A DNA stretch of 58,220 bases from Deltaproteobacteria bacterium (GTDB lineage Bacteria > Desulfobacterota > Desulfuromonadia > Desulfuromonadales > BM103): contig JAGXHM010000096.1 in assembly GCA_024636155.1 (NCBI GenBank), positions 1 to 58,220 of the forward strand. The letters run 5' to 3'. This document shows positions 10,001 to 19,800 of this stretch, in pieces (within the stretch, counting starts at the first letter, position 1; the number at the start of each line of letters is the position of its first letter). The notes under the pieces are model-generated. The model made no database searches and had not been told where the DNA came from. It worked only from the letters and a program-made list of their open reading frames with translations. Position numbers and translations under genes: made by a program.

Positions 10001-13000
10001 GCCAAATTCAGTGACTTCCGCGCCAGCGGCATTTGTTGCCGACGCCGGTTCTTTGCAGGAAGCGTTGCAGATCACCCGGCAGAGCATGCAGGCCTTGCAA
10101 AATCTGCAGGAACAGACCTCGCGTCTGCACCAGCAATTTCTCGCCGGGCAGGAATCAGCCACCCATTCCTTTCTCAACCTGGTGGAACAGCAAAACCGTC
10201 TGTTGCAAGGGCAGCCGTTGACCGCTGGTGTTGCACCGGCTGTCTCGGCTCCGGTAGTTGCCGCCGCTCCAGTTCGGCCGGTGGCAGCGCCTGCCGCGCA
10301 GGTCGTCCCTACTGTTGCTCCTGCTCCTGTAGTTCCTGCTACCGATAGCAGTCAGATTGCCGGCGTGTTGTTGGCTGTGATTGCCGAGAAAACCGGTTAC
10401 CCGGAAGAGATGCTGGAACTGGAAATGACCCTCGACGCCGATCTCGGTATCGATTCGATCAAACGTGTAGAGATCCTTTCTGCGCTGCAGGAGAGGTTGC
10501 CGGAAGCCCCGGCGGTCAAGCCGGAAGATCTCGGCACACTGCAAACTCTCGGCCAGATCATTGATCACTTAAGCGCCGGTATGGCTCCCGCACCAGTCGT
10601 GCAAGTTGCAGCGCCGATTGCGGCACCTGCGGTTGACAGCAGCCGGGTCTCAACTGTGCTACTCGAAGTAATCGCCGAGAAAACCGGCTATCCGGTGGAG
10701 ATGCTGGAACTGGATATGGCGCTCGATACCGATCTCGGCATCGATTCGATCAAACGCGTAGAAATTCTTTCTGCTTTGCAGGAAAAACTCCCCGAAGCTC
10801 CGGCGGTCAAGCCGGAAGATCTCGGTGTGCTGCAGACGCTTGGTCAGATTATCGACCACTTAAGCGCCGGTATGGCACCCGCCCCGGCAGCACAGATTGC
10901 TGCAGCGATAGCAGCGCCAGTCGTTGATAACGAGCGAGTCTCAAGCGTGCTGCTCGAAGTGATCGCCGAGAAGACCGGCTACCCGATTGAGATGCTCGAA
11001 ATGGAGATGGCGCTCGATACAGATCTCGGCATCGATTCGATCAAACGCGTAGAAATTCTTTCTGCTTTGCAGGAAAAATTGCCTGAAGCTCCGGCGGTCA
11101 AGCCGGAAGAGCTGGGTGTCTTGCAGACTCTTGGCCAGATCGTTGATCATCTTACAGCTGCCAGCAATAAGAGTGCAGCACCAGCCTCTCCGGTGGCTGT
11201 TGTAAGCCCACTTAATCGTGAAGCCGTGGCAACGACCCTGCTAGAGGTGATTGCCGGCAAAACCGGTTACCCGATCGAAATGCTTGAACTGGAGATGGCG
11301 CTTGATACCGACCTTGGCATCGACTCGATCAAGCGGGTCGAGATTCTCTCTGCCCTGCAGGACAAACTGCCGGGAGCACCGGCGATCAAACCTGAGCATC
11401 TCGGCACCTTGCAGACCGTTGGCCAGATCGTCGATTTCCTGACCAGCGTTTCCGGCGTCGCCGAACCTGCGGCAAAGGTCGAAGCACCACTCGAATTACC
11501 GACTGTGGGCAGCGGTGTCGAACGTAAAGTTCTCAAGGCGATCGCTCTGCGCGAGAACCAGGAGCGTGATTCTCTCAACCTGGCAAAAGACTCTGTGGTC
11601 TGGGTCAGTGATGATGGCTCTGAGTTGACAGCCGCGCTTTGTAAAGAGTTGCAGGCACAGAATCTGAACGCCGAGAAAATCGATCTGGCACAACTTGACG
11701 GTCTTCTCCCGGCAAAGAATCTGGCCGGACTGATTCTGCTTGCTCCGCAAGCTGGCACCGACGATCTTTTCATACAGAATGCTTTTCGCCTGATGCAATT
11801 GGCGGAACCGACGCTTAATGCTGCTGCCGATAAGTGCGGTGCTGTTCTGGCCACGGTGTCACGGCTGAACGGCACTTTCGGCATGGTGGACGGTGGCGCA
11901 ATCAAGGATGCTCTTTCAGGTGGTCTGGCCGGGTTGGCCAAGACGGCCGGTCACGAGTGGCCAGAGGTTGCCTGTAAGGCTTTCGACCTGTCGGCTGATC
12001 TGACTGATGCTAATAAAACTGCTGAAATGCTGGTTGCCGAACTGCTGGTTGACGGTGCCCAGGAAGTCGGTTTCTCAAGCGAGGGGCTACATACGCTCAG
12101 CCTGGTCGAAGCATCTCTCTCTGGTGAGCCGCTTGATTCACCGGTCAGTTACGGTGATGTGGTCGTCGTTAGTGGCGGTGCACGCGGTGTCACCGCCGAA
12201 GTTGCGATTGCCCTGGCCGCTTCGAGTCGGGCCACCCTGTTACTGCTCGGCCGCAGCGCAGCGCCCCAGACAGAACCGACCTGGCTGGATGGTCTGAACA
12301 GTGAAGCCGAGATCAAAAAAGCTGTGATCGCCCATGCCGTGAGTCCTCTTAAACCGAAAGATGTTGGCCAGAAATGTCAGGAGATCCTCGGCAATCGCGA
12401 GCTTCAAGCCAGTCTGCGTCGCATCAAGACAGCGGGTGGCCAGGCTCTCTATCGCTCCGTTGATCTGCGCGATAGCAATGCGGTTGCGGCTGTCATCAAA
12501 GATGTCCGTGAAGAATACGGTCCGATCAAGGGCTTGATTCACGGTGCTGGTGTCCTGGCGGATCGTTTGATCAAGGACAAGACGGTAGAGCAATTTGAAC
12601 AGGTGTACAGCACCAAGATCGTCGGCTTGCGTAGTCTGCTGGCAGCGCTGACTGAAGACGAATTGAAATTCATGGTGATGTTCTCATCGTCAACCGGACG
12701 TTACGGTCGTACCGGTCAGGTCGATTACGCCGTGGCCAACGAGATTCTCAACAAGATTGCCCAGCAGGAGGCCGGATTGCGTCCCAATTGCCGCGTCCTC
12801 TCCCTGAACTGGGGCCCCTGGGATGGCGGCATGGTGACGCCAGCGCTGAAAAAAGTTTTTGCCGCAGAAGGCGTTGCTGTCATCGACCTCAAAGCTGGTG
12901 CCGATTACCTGATCGAAGAAATCGCTACTCCGCCAGGCGGACCAGTCGAGCTGGTGGTCCTCGGTGGTCGGGAAGAGGCCGCGAGCGAAAGTCCGGCTCA

Positions 13001-13883
13001 GGCACATGACAATATTTATATCTCCAAGGCTTTTGATCTGGAGGTTTCGATCGAACAATACCCGTTCCTTAAGTCCCACGTTATCGACGGCAAAGCGGTC
13101 CTGCCGATGGCGGTGATCATTGAGTGGATGGCCCATGGTGCGATCCACAACAATCCGGGCTTGCGCTTTCACGGCTTCAATGACCTGCGCGTTTTGAAGG
13201 GCGTTACTCTGGAGCAAGGACAAACGCACACCTTACAGGTCATGACCGGTAAGTCGTTCAGGAGTGGCGGGGTGCATGTCGTGCCAGTGGAACTTTCAGG
13301 GATGACGGTTGGTGGCCAGCAGTTTGTACACTCCCGCGCCAGAATGGTGCTGGCGACCAAGCTGCCGGCAAGCAAACTTGCAACGGAGCGCATAGAGCTT
13401 CAATCGTACAGTCGTCCGATTGAAGAGGTCTATCAGCCTGATCGGCTTTTCCATGGGCCTGCTTTTCACGGGATCCGTGAGGTGATCGGCTGTTCTGCTG
13501 ATGGCATCGCTTCGATTGTTCGTCCGGCACCCTTGCCAACGGAATGGATCAAGCAGCCGTTGCGTAACTCCTGGCTGGCCGATCCGTTGGCTCTCGACAG
13601 CAGCTTCCAGATGATGATTCTCTGGAGCTTCGAGCGTTATCAGGCTGGTTCTTTGCCGGTCTTTGCCGGACGCTATCGTCAGTATCAGGACAAATTTCCT
13701 GACACCGGTGTCGAGATTCGGATTCGCATCACCAGCCAAAGCGCCAGCAAGGCGGCCGCGGAAATCGACTTTGTCGATCCGGTCAGTGGTGCCTTGATTG
13801 CCCGCATCGAAGGCTACGAATGTGTGATTAATGCTTCTCTGAATGCGAGCTTCCAGCGCAATAAACTGCAGGGAGTCGCCTGA
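7068..13883 (+). CDS. pfaA: PUFA synthase subunit A: KS-AT-4xACP-KR-DH
   Basis: A 2271-residue iterative megasynthase. Domains: ketosynthase (about 15-460) with Cys217 in DAACGSSL, His352 in EAHGTGT and His390 in IGHTKAAAG; acyltransferase (about 580-880) with GQGAQ and Ser683 in GHSYGE; a Pro/Ala linker; four acyl carrier domains with phosphopantetheine serines at 1130, 1227, 1324 and 1420 in LGIDSIKRVEIL; ketoreductase (about 1690-1970) with GGARGVTA and Tyr1887; and a C-terminal dehydratase with the HxxxGxxxxP motif (HVIDGKAVLP) and a DxxxQ motif (DSSFQ). All key residues are present. TTG start overlapping pfaD, with AAGGAG at 7053-7058. Carries chain extension, ketoreduction and one dehydration activity, with PfaD and the next protein as partners. 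Confidence 0.95.
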   Translation: MKKNSGEQTQHAAATTPLAIVGIGCLFPQAADKGTFWTNIKNGTDAIIEVPETHWRSDDYFDADPKTPDKVYAKYGGFLSPVDFNPMEYGVLPNAMEAIDTSQLLGLVAVDQALQDAGYTTEKEFDRDRVSVIIGVTGTLELVVPLGARLGRPRWKEALKDAGIADAIAEDVMQRISDSYVPWQENSFPGLLGNVVAGRISKHFDFGGTNCVVDAACGSSLSALNLAALELAAGKSDMVVTGGIDTFNDIFMYTCFSKTPALSPSGHAKPFADNADGTTLGEGLGIVVIKRLADAERDGDKIYAVVKGIGASSDGRGGAIYEPSAIGQQKALRRAYEQGGVDPQTVELIEAHGTGTKVGDAVEVSALKAVFGEASSPWCAIGSIKSQIGHTKAAAGSAGLIKATMALYNKTLPPTIKVEKPQETVTSATSPFYVNTETRPWIPRGDHPRRAGVSALGFGGSNFHCLLEEYQSTKAAADWQGDVQIVAFSAADESGLESALQSLPTDAAWNELRLLADQSRSSFDAQQPCRLVMVLEKDSPKLAAQVKSALAMLSSKRDQNSWSTPDGTFFAKGDVAGKLAMLFPGQGAQYPGMLKELAIQFPQFLNAFIAADRAYLANTGGEAGRLAELVYPRPSFDQSTRDQNIASLQATDVAQPALGAVSLGARDILATFGVTAEAYAGHSYGELTALCSGGYFDGEALHALSRLRGELMAAGEGDRGSMLAVSAPLGQVEAFLKDSGLKLVLANRNTPEQGVLSGATTEIEKAAKLLDEQGLRYKQLAVAAAFHSELVAAASGPFAERLQSIKFSKPTVTVFSNTTGSAYPETAKKAREILAAQLACPVNFVAEIEAMYAAGMRTFLEVGPGARMTGMVKAILGEREFQAIAIDASNGKRSGINDLGRALAQLTVLGYPVDLARWDEGYAATLKSTKGKKPGMTIPLTGANYFKRPQKRPPIQPHVAAPATVSATQTVQQETTVMPNSVTSAPAAFVADAGSLQEALQITRQSMQALQNLQEQTSRLHQQFLAGQESATHSFLNLVEQQNRLLQGQPLTAGVAPAVSAPVVAAAPVRPVAAPAAQVVPTVAPAPVVPATDSSQIAGVLLAVIAEKTGYPEEMLELEMTLDADLGIDSIKRVEILSALQERLPEAPAVKPEDLGTLQTLGQIIDHLSAGMAPAPVVQVAAPIAAPAVDSSRVSTVLLEVIAEKTGYPVEMLELDMALDTDLGIDSIKRVEILSALQEKLPEAPAVKPEDLGVLQTLGQIIDHLSAGMAPAPAAQIAAAIAAPVVDNERVSSVLLEVIAEKTGYPIEMLEMEMALDTDLGIDSIKRVEILSALQEKLPEAPAVKPEELGVLQTLGQIVDHLTAASNKSAAPASPVAVVSPLNREAVATTLLEVIAGKTGYPIEMLELEMALDTDLGIDSIKRVEILSALQDKLPGAPAIKPEHLGTLQTVGQIVDFLTSVSGVAEPAAKVEAPLELPTVGSGVERKVLKAIALRENQERDSLNLAKDSVVWVSDDGSELTAALCKELQAQNLNAEKIDLAQLDGLLPAKNLAGLILLAPQAGTDDLFIQNAFRLMQLAEPTLNAAADKCGAVLATVSRLNGTFGMVDGGAIKDALSGGLAGLAKTAGHEWPEVACKAFDLSADLTDANKTAEMLVAELLVDGAQEVGFSSEGLHTLSLVEASLSGEPLDSPVSYGDVVVVSGGARGVTAEVAIALAASSRATLLLLGRSAAPQTEPTWLDGLNSEAEIKKAVIAHAVSPLKPKDVGQKCQEILGNRELQASLRRIKTAGGQALYRSVDLRDSNAVAAVIKDVREEYGPIKGLIHGAGVLADRLIKDKTVEQFEQVYSTKIVGLRSLLAALTEDELKFMVMFSSSTGRYGRTGQVDYAVANEILNKIAQQEAGLRPNCRVLSLNWGPWDGGMVTPALKKVFAAEGVAVIDLKAGADYLIEEIATPPGGPVELVVLGGREEAASESPAQAHDNIYISKAFDLEVSIEQYPFLKSHVIDGKAVLPMAVIIEWMAHGAIHNNPGLRFHGFNDLRVLKGVTLEQGQTHTLQVMTGKSFRSGGVHVVPVELSGMTVGGQQFVHSRARMVLATKLPASKLATERIELQSYSRPIEEVYQPDRLFHGPAFHGIREVIGCSADGIASIVRPAPLPTEWIKQPLRNSWLADPLALDSSFQMMILWSFERYQAGSLPVFAGRYRQYQDKFPDTGVEIRIRITSQSASKAAAEIDFVDPVSGALIARIEGYECVINASLNASFQRNKLQGVA
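10329..11443 (+). repeat. Tandem array of four ACP modules inside pfaA
   Basis: Four copies of an acyl-carrier module with a period of 97, 97 and 96 codons, separated by Ala/Pro linkers. Modules 2 and 3 share a perfectly identical 57-base run (10731-10787 and 11022-11078), which points to recent duplication or gene conversion. Tandem ACPs are a hallmark of PUFA synthases, and their number is known to influence yield. Confidence 0.9.
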
Positions 13884-13885
13884 GG

Positions 13886-16800
13886 ATGAAGCACGGTAAG
13901 TCTGTTGCAATCGTCGGGGTCGGCGGCATATTTCCTATGTCACCGACCCTGGACCGTTTCTGGGAAACGATTATCGGCAATGTCAGTACTTCACGGCAAC
14001 CGCCACAGGGACGTTGGCTGCTTGAGCCTGACGAGGTCTTTGATCCAGCGATCGGTGTGCCGGACAAGATTTATTCGAAAAAGGGCTGCTTCATTGATGA
14101 TGAAAGCAATACGTCATCAATTGCCGGACTTGATATCGATGCCGATTTTTTGCGGAGTCTCGATCCGATGTACCGCCTGCTGTTGCGGACTGGTCATCAG
14201 GCGTTCAGCGACGGTCGCGTCGATCAACTCGATCGCGGACGGGTCGGCGTCATCATCGGTAACCTGGCGCTGCCCAGCGAACAATCCTCAGCCATGGCCC
14301 GGGACTATCTCGGTCGCACCTTTGCAGAAAAACTTCTCGGTACGGACAATCTTCCAGAGCTGCCAACCGTCAACCCTCTGAACCGCTATGTGGCGGGCCT
14401 GCCCGCAGGCCTGCTTGCTAAAGCACTTGGCCTCGGCGGAAGCTGCTACACCCTTGATGCGGCTTGTGCCTCATCGCTCTACGCTATCAAATTGGCGGTC
14501 GATGAATTGATTGCTGGCCGTGCTGATGCCATGCTGACAGGTGGGCTGGCACGCCCTGATTCACTCTATACGCAGATGGGCTTCTCCCAGTTGCACGCTC
14601 TTTCTCCTTCCGGTACTTGTTCTCCTTTTGATGCCAAAGGCGATGGTCTGGTGGTCGGTGAGGGGAGTGGTATGTTCCTGCTGAAGCGCACCGAAGATGC
14701 GGTGCGTGCCGGAGATCACATTTATGCCGTGATTCGCGGTATCGGCCTGTCCAATGATATCGGTGGCAGCTTGCTGGCGCCAGCGTCCGAAGGTCAGTTG
14801 CGATCGATGCGTTCGGCCTACCAGCAAGCCGGTTGGTTGCCATCTGACGTTGATATGATTGAGTGTCATGCCACGGGAACCCCGGTGGGTGATGTGGTTG
14901 AATTCGCCAGTCTTAAAAGTCTGTGGGGTGACGATGGCTGGAAGTCTGGACAGTGCGTGATTGGCTCGGTGAAGTCGAATATCGGTCATCTCTTGACCGC
15001 AGCTGGTTCCGCCGCTCTGATGAAGACACTGCTGGCGATGAAAGAACGCACTCTGCCGCCGACTGCCAACTTTGTGCAGTCAGCTAAGAGCGTCGATCTT
15101 GAGTCGAGCCCGTTTCGTGTGCTGCAGCAAGCGAAACCGTGGAAGTCGCGCAAGAAAGGGCAACCAAGGCGCGCTGCTGTGAGTGCTTTTGGTTTCGGTG
15201 GCATCAATGCCCACCTCCTGATCGAGGAATGGGTGCCGACCAAGCCGACCAAGAGTTCAGTCGCTTATCCTCCTTCATTCAAACAGAAGAGTCAGCCGGT
15301 GGCGATTGTTGGTATGGGGGCTCATCTTGGCCCATGGGAATCGCTTGCCGCCCTGCGCAGCCGCTTCCTTGGTAGTGACGCCGTCGTGAATACGGAGTGC
15401 CCCAGCCGTTGGTGGGGGGCAGAAGAGAGCCAGTGGTTTCAGAAAAAAGGTCTTAAAAAGTCCGATTTCAAAGGGTTTTACGTCCCTGAAGCGCAGATCG
15501 CTCCCGGCGTCTTTCGCATTCCGCCGAAAGAGGTCGAAGAGATGTTGCCCCGTCAGCTCCTGATGCTCAAGGTCGCCGACGAGGCGTTGCAGGATGCCGG
15601 TATCAAGAAAGAGGACCTCCTCTTTACCGGTGTGTTTATAGGCACCGGCCTTGACCTTAACGCGACCAATTTCAGCTTCCGTTGGGGGCTGCAGAAGATG
15701 GCACGGCAGTGGGCACAACAACTTGGTCGTGAGCTTACCGAAGCGGAGCTCAACGATTGGATTGCCGCTCTGCGCGAATCGGCCGGACCGGCGTTAAGTG
15801 CCAACCGGGTTATGGGCGCGCTTGGCAGCATTGTTGCCAGTCGAGTGGCTAAAGAGTTCAAAGCTGGTGGCCCCAGTTTTACCCTGTCGAGTGAAGAAAA
15901 CTCCGGGTTGCGAGCCCTCGAAGTGGGGGTGCGCGCCTTGCAGGAAGGTTCCATCAACCGGGCCATTGTTGGTGCCACCGATATGGCGGGCGACTTGCGC
16001 GCGGTGCTTGGCCGGCACGCAACACAACCCTTCTCAAAAAGTGGCACTGTACGACCCTTTGATAAAAACGCTGATGGTTCAGTGATCGGTGAAGGCGCTG
16101 CTGCCGTTGTCCTTAAACGTCTGGATGATGCCAAGCAGGATGGTGACCGGATTTATGCCATCATAAAAGGGGTCGGTACGGCTACCGGGGGACGCGTCGA
16201 AGGGTCGACCCCGGATGGCAACAGCTATACTCTCTCGGTTGAGATGGCCACTCTTGAGGCTGGTGCTGCCCCTGAATCGGTCAGTTACCTGGAAACCCAT
16301 GGCAGTGGATTGGCAGAAGAGGATGCGCTCGAAGCGAAGGCTCTGGGCGCTTTTTTCGGCACCCAACAGACACCGAACACGTGCTACATCGGCAGTGCCA
16401 AGGCGGATGTCGGCCATACCGGTGCGGTTGCCGGACTGGCTTCGCTGATCAAGGCGTCACTCTGCCTGCAAGAACAAATCCTGCCGCCGCTGCGAAATCT
16501 GCAAACAATGCGCTATGACTGGGTTCGCGGCAAGCGCACCTTTATTGCTCCCGAAGCGGCTCAATTCTGGCTGCGCAACCGGGCCGAGGGACCACGACGG
16601 GCTCTGGTCAGTGGGATTGGCAATGATGGGACCTGCTCCCACATTCTGCTTGAAGGTGTTGAGGACAAGAGCCGTAAGACTCTTCCCTCCTCGACAGAAC
16701 GTCCTCTTGGCGCACTCGACGAGGGGCTGTTCACTCTCGAAGCTGATAGCGTCGAAGGTTTGCTGAAAAAGGTCGCCCAGTTGCAAGATTTTGCTGCTAT

Positions 16801-19800
16801 GGCCTCTGCCGGTGCGATTGAACAGTTGGCACTACAATGGTATCTGGAAACCGGTCTTGACCCGAGCAGGAAGCTCTGTATGGCCATGGTGACCTCGAAC
16901 CGCGCGGAGCTGTTTGATCAACTCGAACATGCCTTGCTGGAGTTGCGCAGCAATCCGGACAAGGCGTTGGGCGGCAATAGCACAACGCTTTCGGCTGGCA
17001 TCCGCGACCGGCTTTTCTATACGCCTGACCCTCTGGCACCACAAGGCAAGGTCGCGTTTATTTTCCCTGGTTCCGGGAATCATTTTGCCGGGATGGGGCG
17101 TGATCTCTCCGCCCGATGGCCAGCTATCTACAGCAAACAGGACGCTGGTAGTCAGTACCTGTTGCGTCAGTTTTTGCCGGAACACTTCTGGAAATCCGAA
17201 CTGAGCGAGACGCTCCACGATAACCACAATGCTCTGGTGATCGGTCAGGTTGCCCTCGGCACAGCTATTAGCGATCTGGTACGCAGCTTCGGTGTTGAGC
17301 CCCAGGTGGTGAGTGGCTACAGCCTCGGTGAGTCGGCCGGACTCTTTTCCTTTGAGGCCTGGCAAGACCGTGACGGCATGTCGCGGCGTCTTAATGAATC
17401 ATGCCTCTTTACCGAAGAGTTAGCGGGTGAATGCAAGGCTGCACGGAAGGTGTGGGGTCTGAAAAAAGGGGAAAAAGTCGATTGGGTTCTTGGTCTTATC
17501 GATGCGCCAGCAGCTAAGGTTAAAACGGCCCTGGTTGGCAAAGAAAAAGCATACCTGTTGATTATCAATACTCATCGGGAATGCGTGATTGGTGGTGATC
17601 GTCAGCAGGTTGAGGCTTTGGCCCGCGAGGTCAAAGGTCACTTCTTTCCCTTGCGTGGCGTGACCACGGTGCACTGCGAAGTCGCTGAACCGGTGGCAAA
17701 GGCTTACCGCGAGTTGCATCTTTTCCCGGTCACGGCACCGAAAGAGATCGCCTTTTATAGCTGCGCTCTTGGTGAAAGCTACCAGGTTACGACAGAGAGT
17801 GCTGCCGATGTGATCCTCGGTCAGGCGCTGGAGACCATTGATTATACCAAGGTTATCGAACAGGCTTATGCTGACGGCGTACGGGTTTTTCTCGAGATGG
17901 GGCCGGGCAATTCCTGTAGCCGTATGATCGGTAATATTCTGCAAGGTCGGCCGCATATGACCAGGGCCGCCTGTTATCCAGGTCAGAAAGCCACCTCGCT
18001 GATTCTGCGTCTGCTGGCCAACTGTCTCGCGGAACGGGTGCCGGTTAATCTGTCAGCCCTTTATCCGGCATCTCTCGAGATTACCGAGAAACCGGTCGGG
18101 CCGCGGATTGATGCGGTTATTGGCGGGGCTTCGTTTGTGCCTGCAGCGCTTCCGGAAAAGAAACAAGTCGAAGAAGCAACGACGGGACGCGGACCGCGGG
18201 ACGCGGGACGCGAAAACCTTGCAAGCATAAAAGCTGCTGTTGTGCCGATCGCTGGTACGGGTGCGATTGCTGATCCTCTGGTGGCGCAGATAGCTGAGAC
18301 TGCAGCGTTGAATGCCAGGAATCATGCGGCTTATCTGCAATTTGCCAGCACTATGGAGAAGACGCTTACCGAAAACATCAATCTGCAGATGTCGTTGTTG
18401 CAGCAGCTGGTTGCAAATGGTGAGATGATTCCGAGGCTTGAACCTTTGGTTCAGGAGGAACGCGGGACGCGGGACGCGGGACGTAAAAACCTTGTTCCTG
18501 TACAGCCCCCAGCCCCCAGCCCTCGGCATCCGGCTTTCAATCGTGAGATGTGCATGGAGTTTGCCATCGGTTCGATTGCTAAAATGCTGGGACCTGAGTT
18601 TTCTGAAATTGACACTTATCCGACCCGTGTCCGGCTGCCCGACGAGCCTTTGATGCTGGTTGATCGCATCATGACGGTTGAGGGTGAACCGCGCTCCATG
18701 ACCGGGGGCCGGGTAGTGACCGAGCACGATGTTACCGCTGACCGCTGGTATCTCGATGGTGGCCGGATTCCGACCTGTATTGCTGTCGAAGCCGGTCAGG
18801 CCGACCTCTTCCTCTCCGGTTATCTGGGAATCGATTTTATCAGTAAGGGCAAGGCGGTTTATCGTCTGCTCGATGCCGTGGTTACGTTTCATCGCGGCTT
18901 GCCTGTGGTGGGTGATGTGATTCGTTACGATATCAAGATCGATCATTTCTTCCGTCAGGATCAGACCTATCTGTTCCGTTTCAATTTCGAAGGGACTGTC
19001 AACGGCGAGCCGCTGCTCTCGATGCAGAATGGTTGTGCTGGCTTCTTTACCGCACAGGAACTGGCTGCCGGGAAAGGCATCGTCCACACCAAGCTTGACC
19101 TGATGCCGCAGCCCGGCATCAAGCCTGATGACTGGCGCGACCTGGCTCCAATGGCTGTAGAGTCTTACGATGCTGCCCAGGTTGATGCGATCTATCGTGG
19201 CGATCTGGGTGCGGCCTTTGGTGAACTCTTTGCGAGACTGAAGCTGAAGACCACCTACACTTTGCCGGGTGGTTACCTGAAGCTGGTTGACCGGGTGATT
19301 GAACTTGATCCGCAGGGTGGCCGTTACGGTCTCGGCCAGATTCGCGCTGAAATGGATATCACCCCTGAAGACTGGTTTTTGACCTGTCATTTCTGCGATG
19401 ACAACGTTATGCCCGGCACTCTGATGTACGAGTGCTGCATGCACACCTTGCGCATCTACCTGCTGCGCATGGGGTGGATCGGTGAAGAGGGCACGACCTG
19501 GTGCGAACCGATTCCAGGCGTTGACAGCGGCTTGAAATGCCGCGGGCAGGTCATCGAGACGACGAAGACCGTGACCTATCAGGTCAGTATCAAGGAGCTT
19601 GGCTACGGGCCCGAACCTTTCGCGATTGTTGATGCGTTGATGTTTGCTGATGGTAAAGCGATTGTCGAAATTCCCAATATGTCGATCCGGCTTTCCGGAC
19701 TGACGCGTGAGCAGGTCGAAGCTTTGTGGTCAGGGATTGTCCCCGCTGCTCAGGGGGCTGTCCCGGTTGTTGTGGACACCAGCGGGCTTGGGACCGCCCC

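Noticed and set aside
10329-11443. Regularly spaced repeats resembling a CRISPR array
   Set aside because: The period is about 290 bases and the repeats encode ACP domains in one reading frame.
18053-19444. 463-codon open frame on the minus strand
   Set aside because: It lies antisense to the pfaC dehydratase region, has no recognisable domain, and is explained by codon bias of the real gene.
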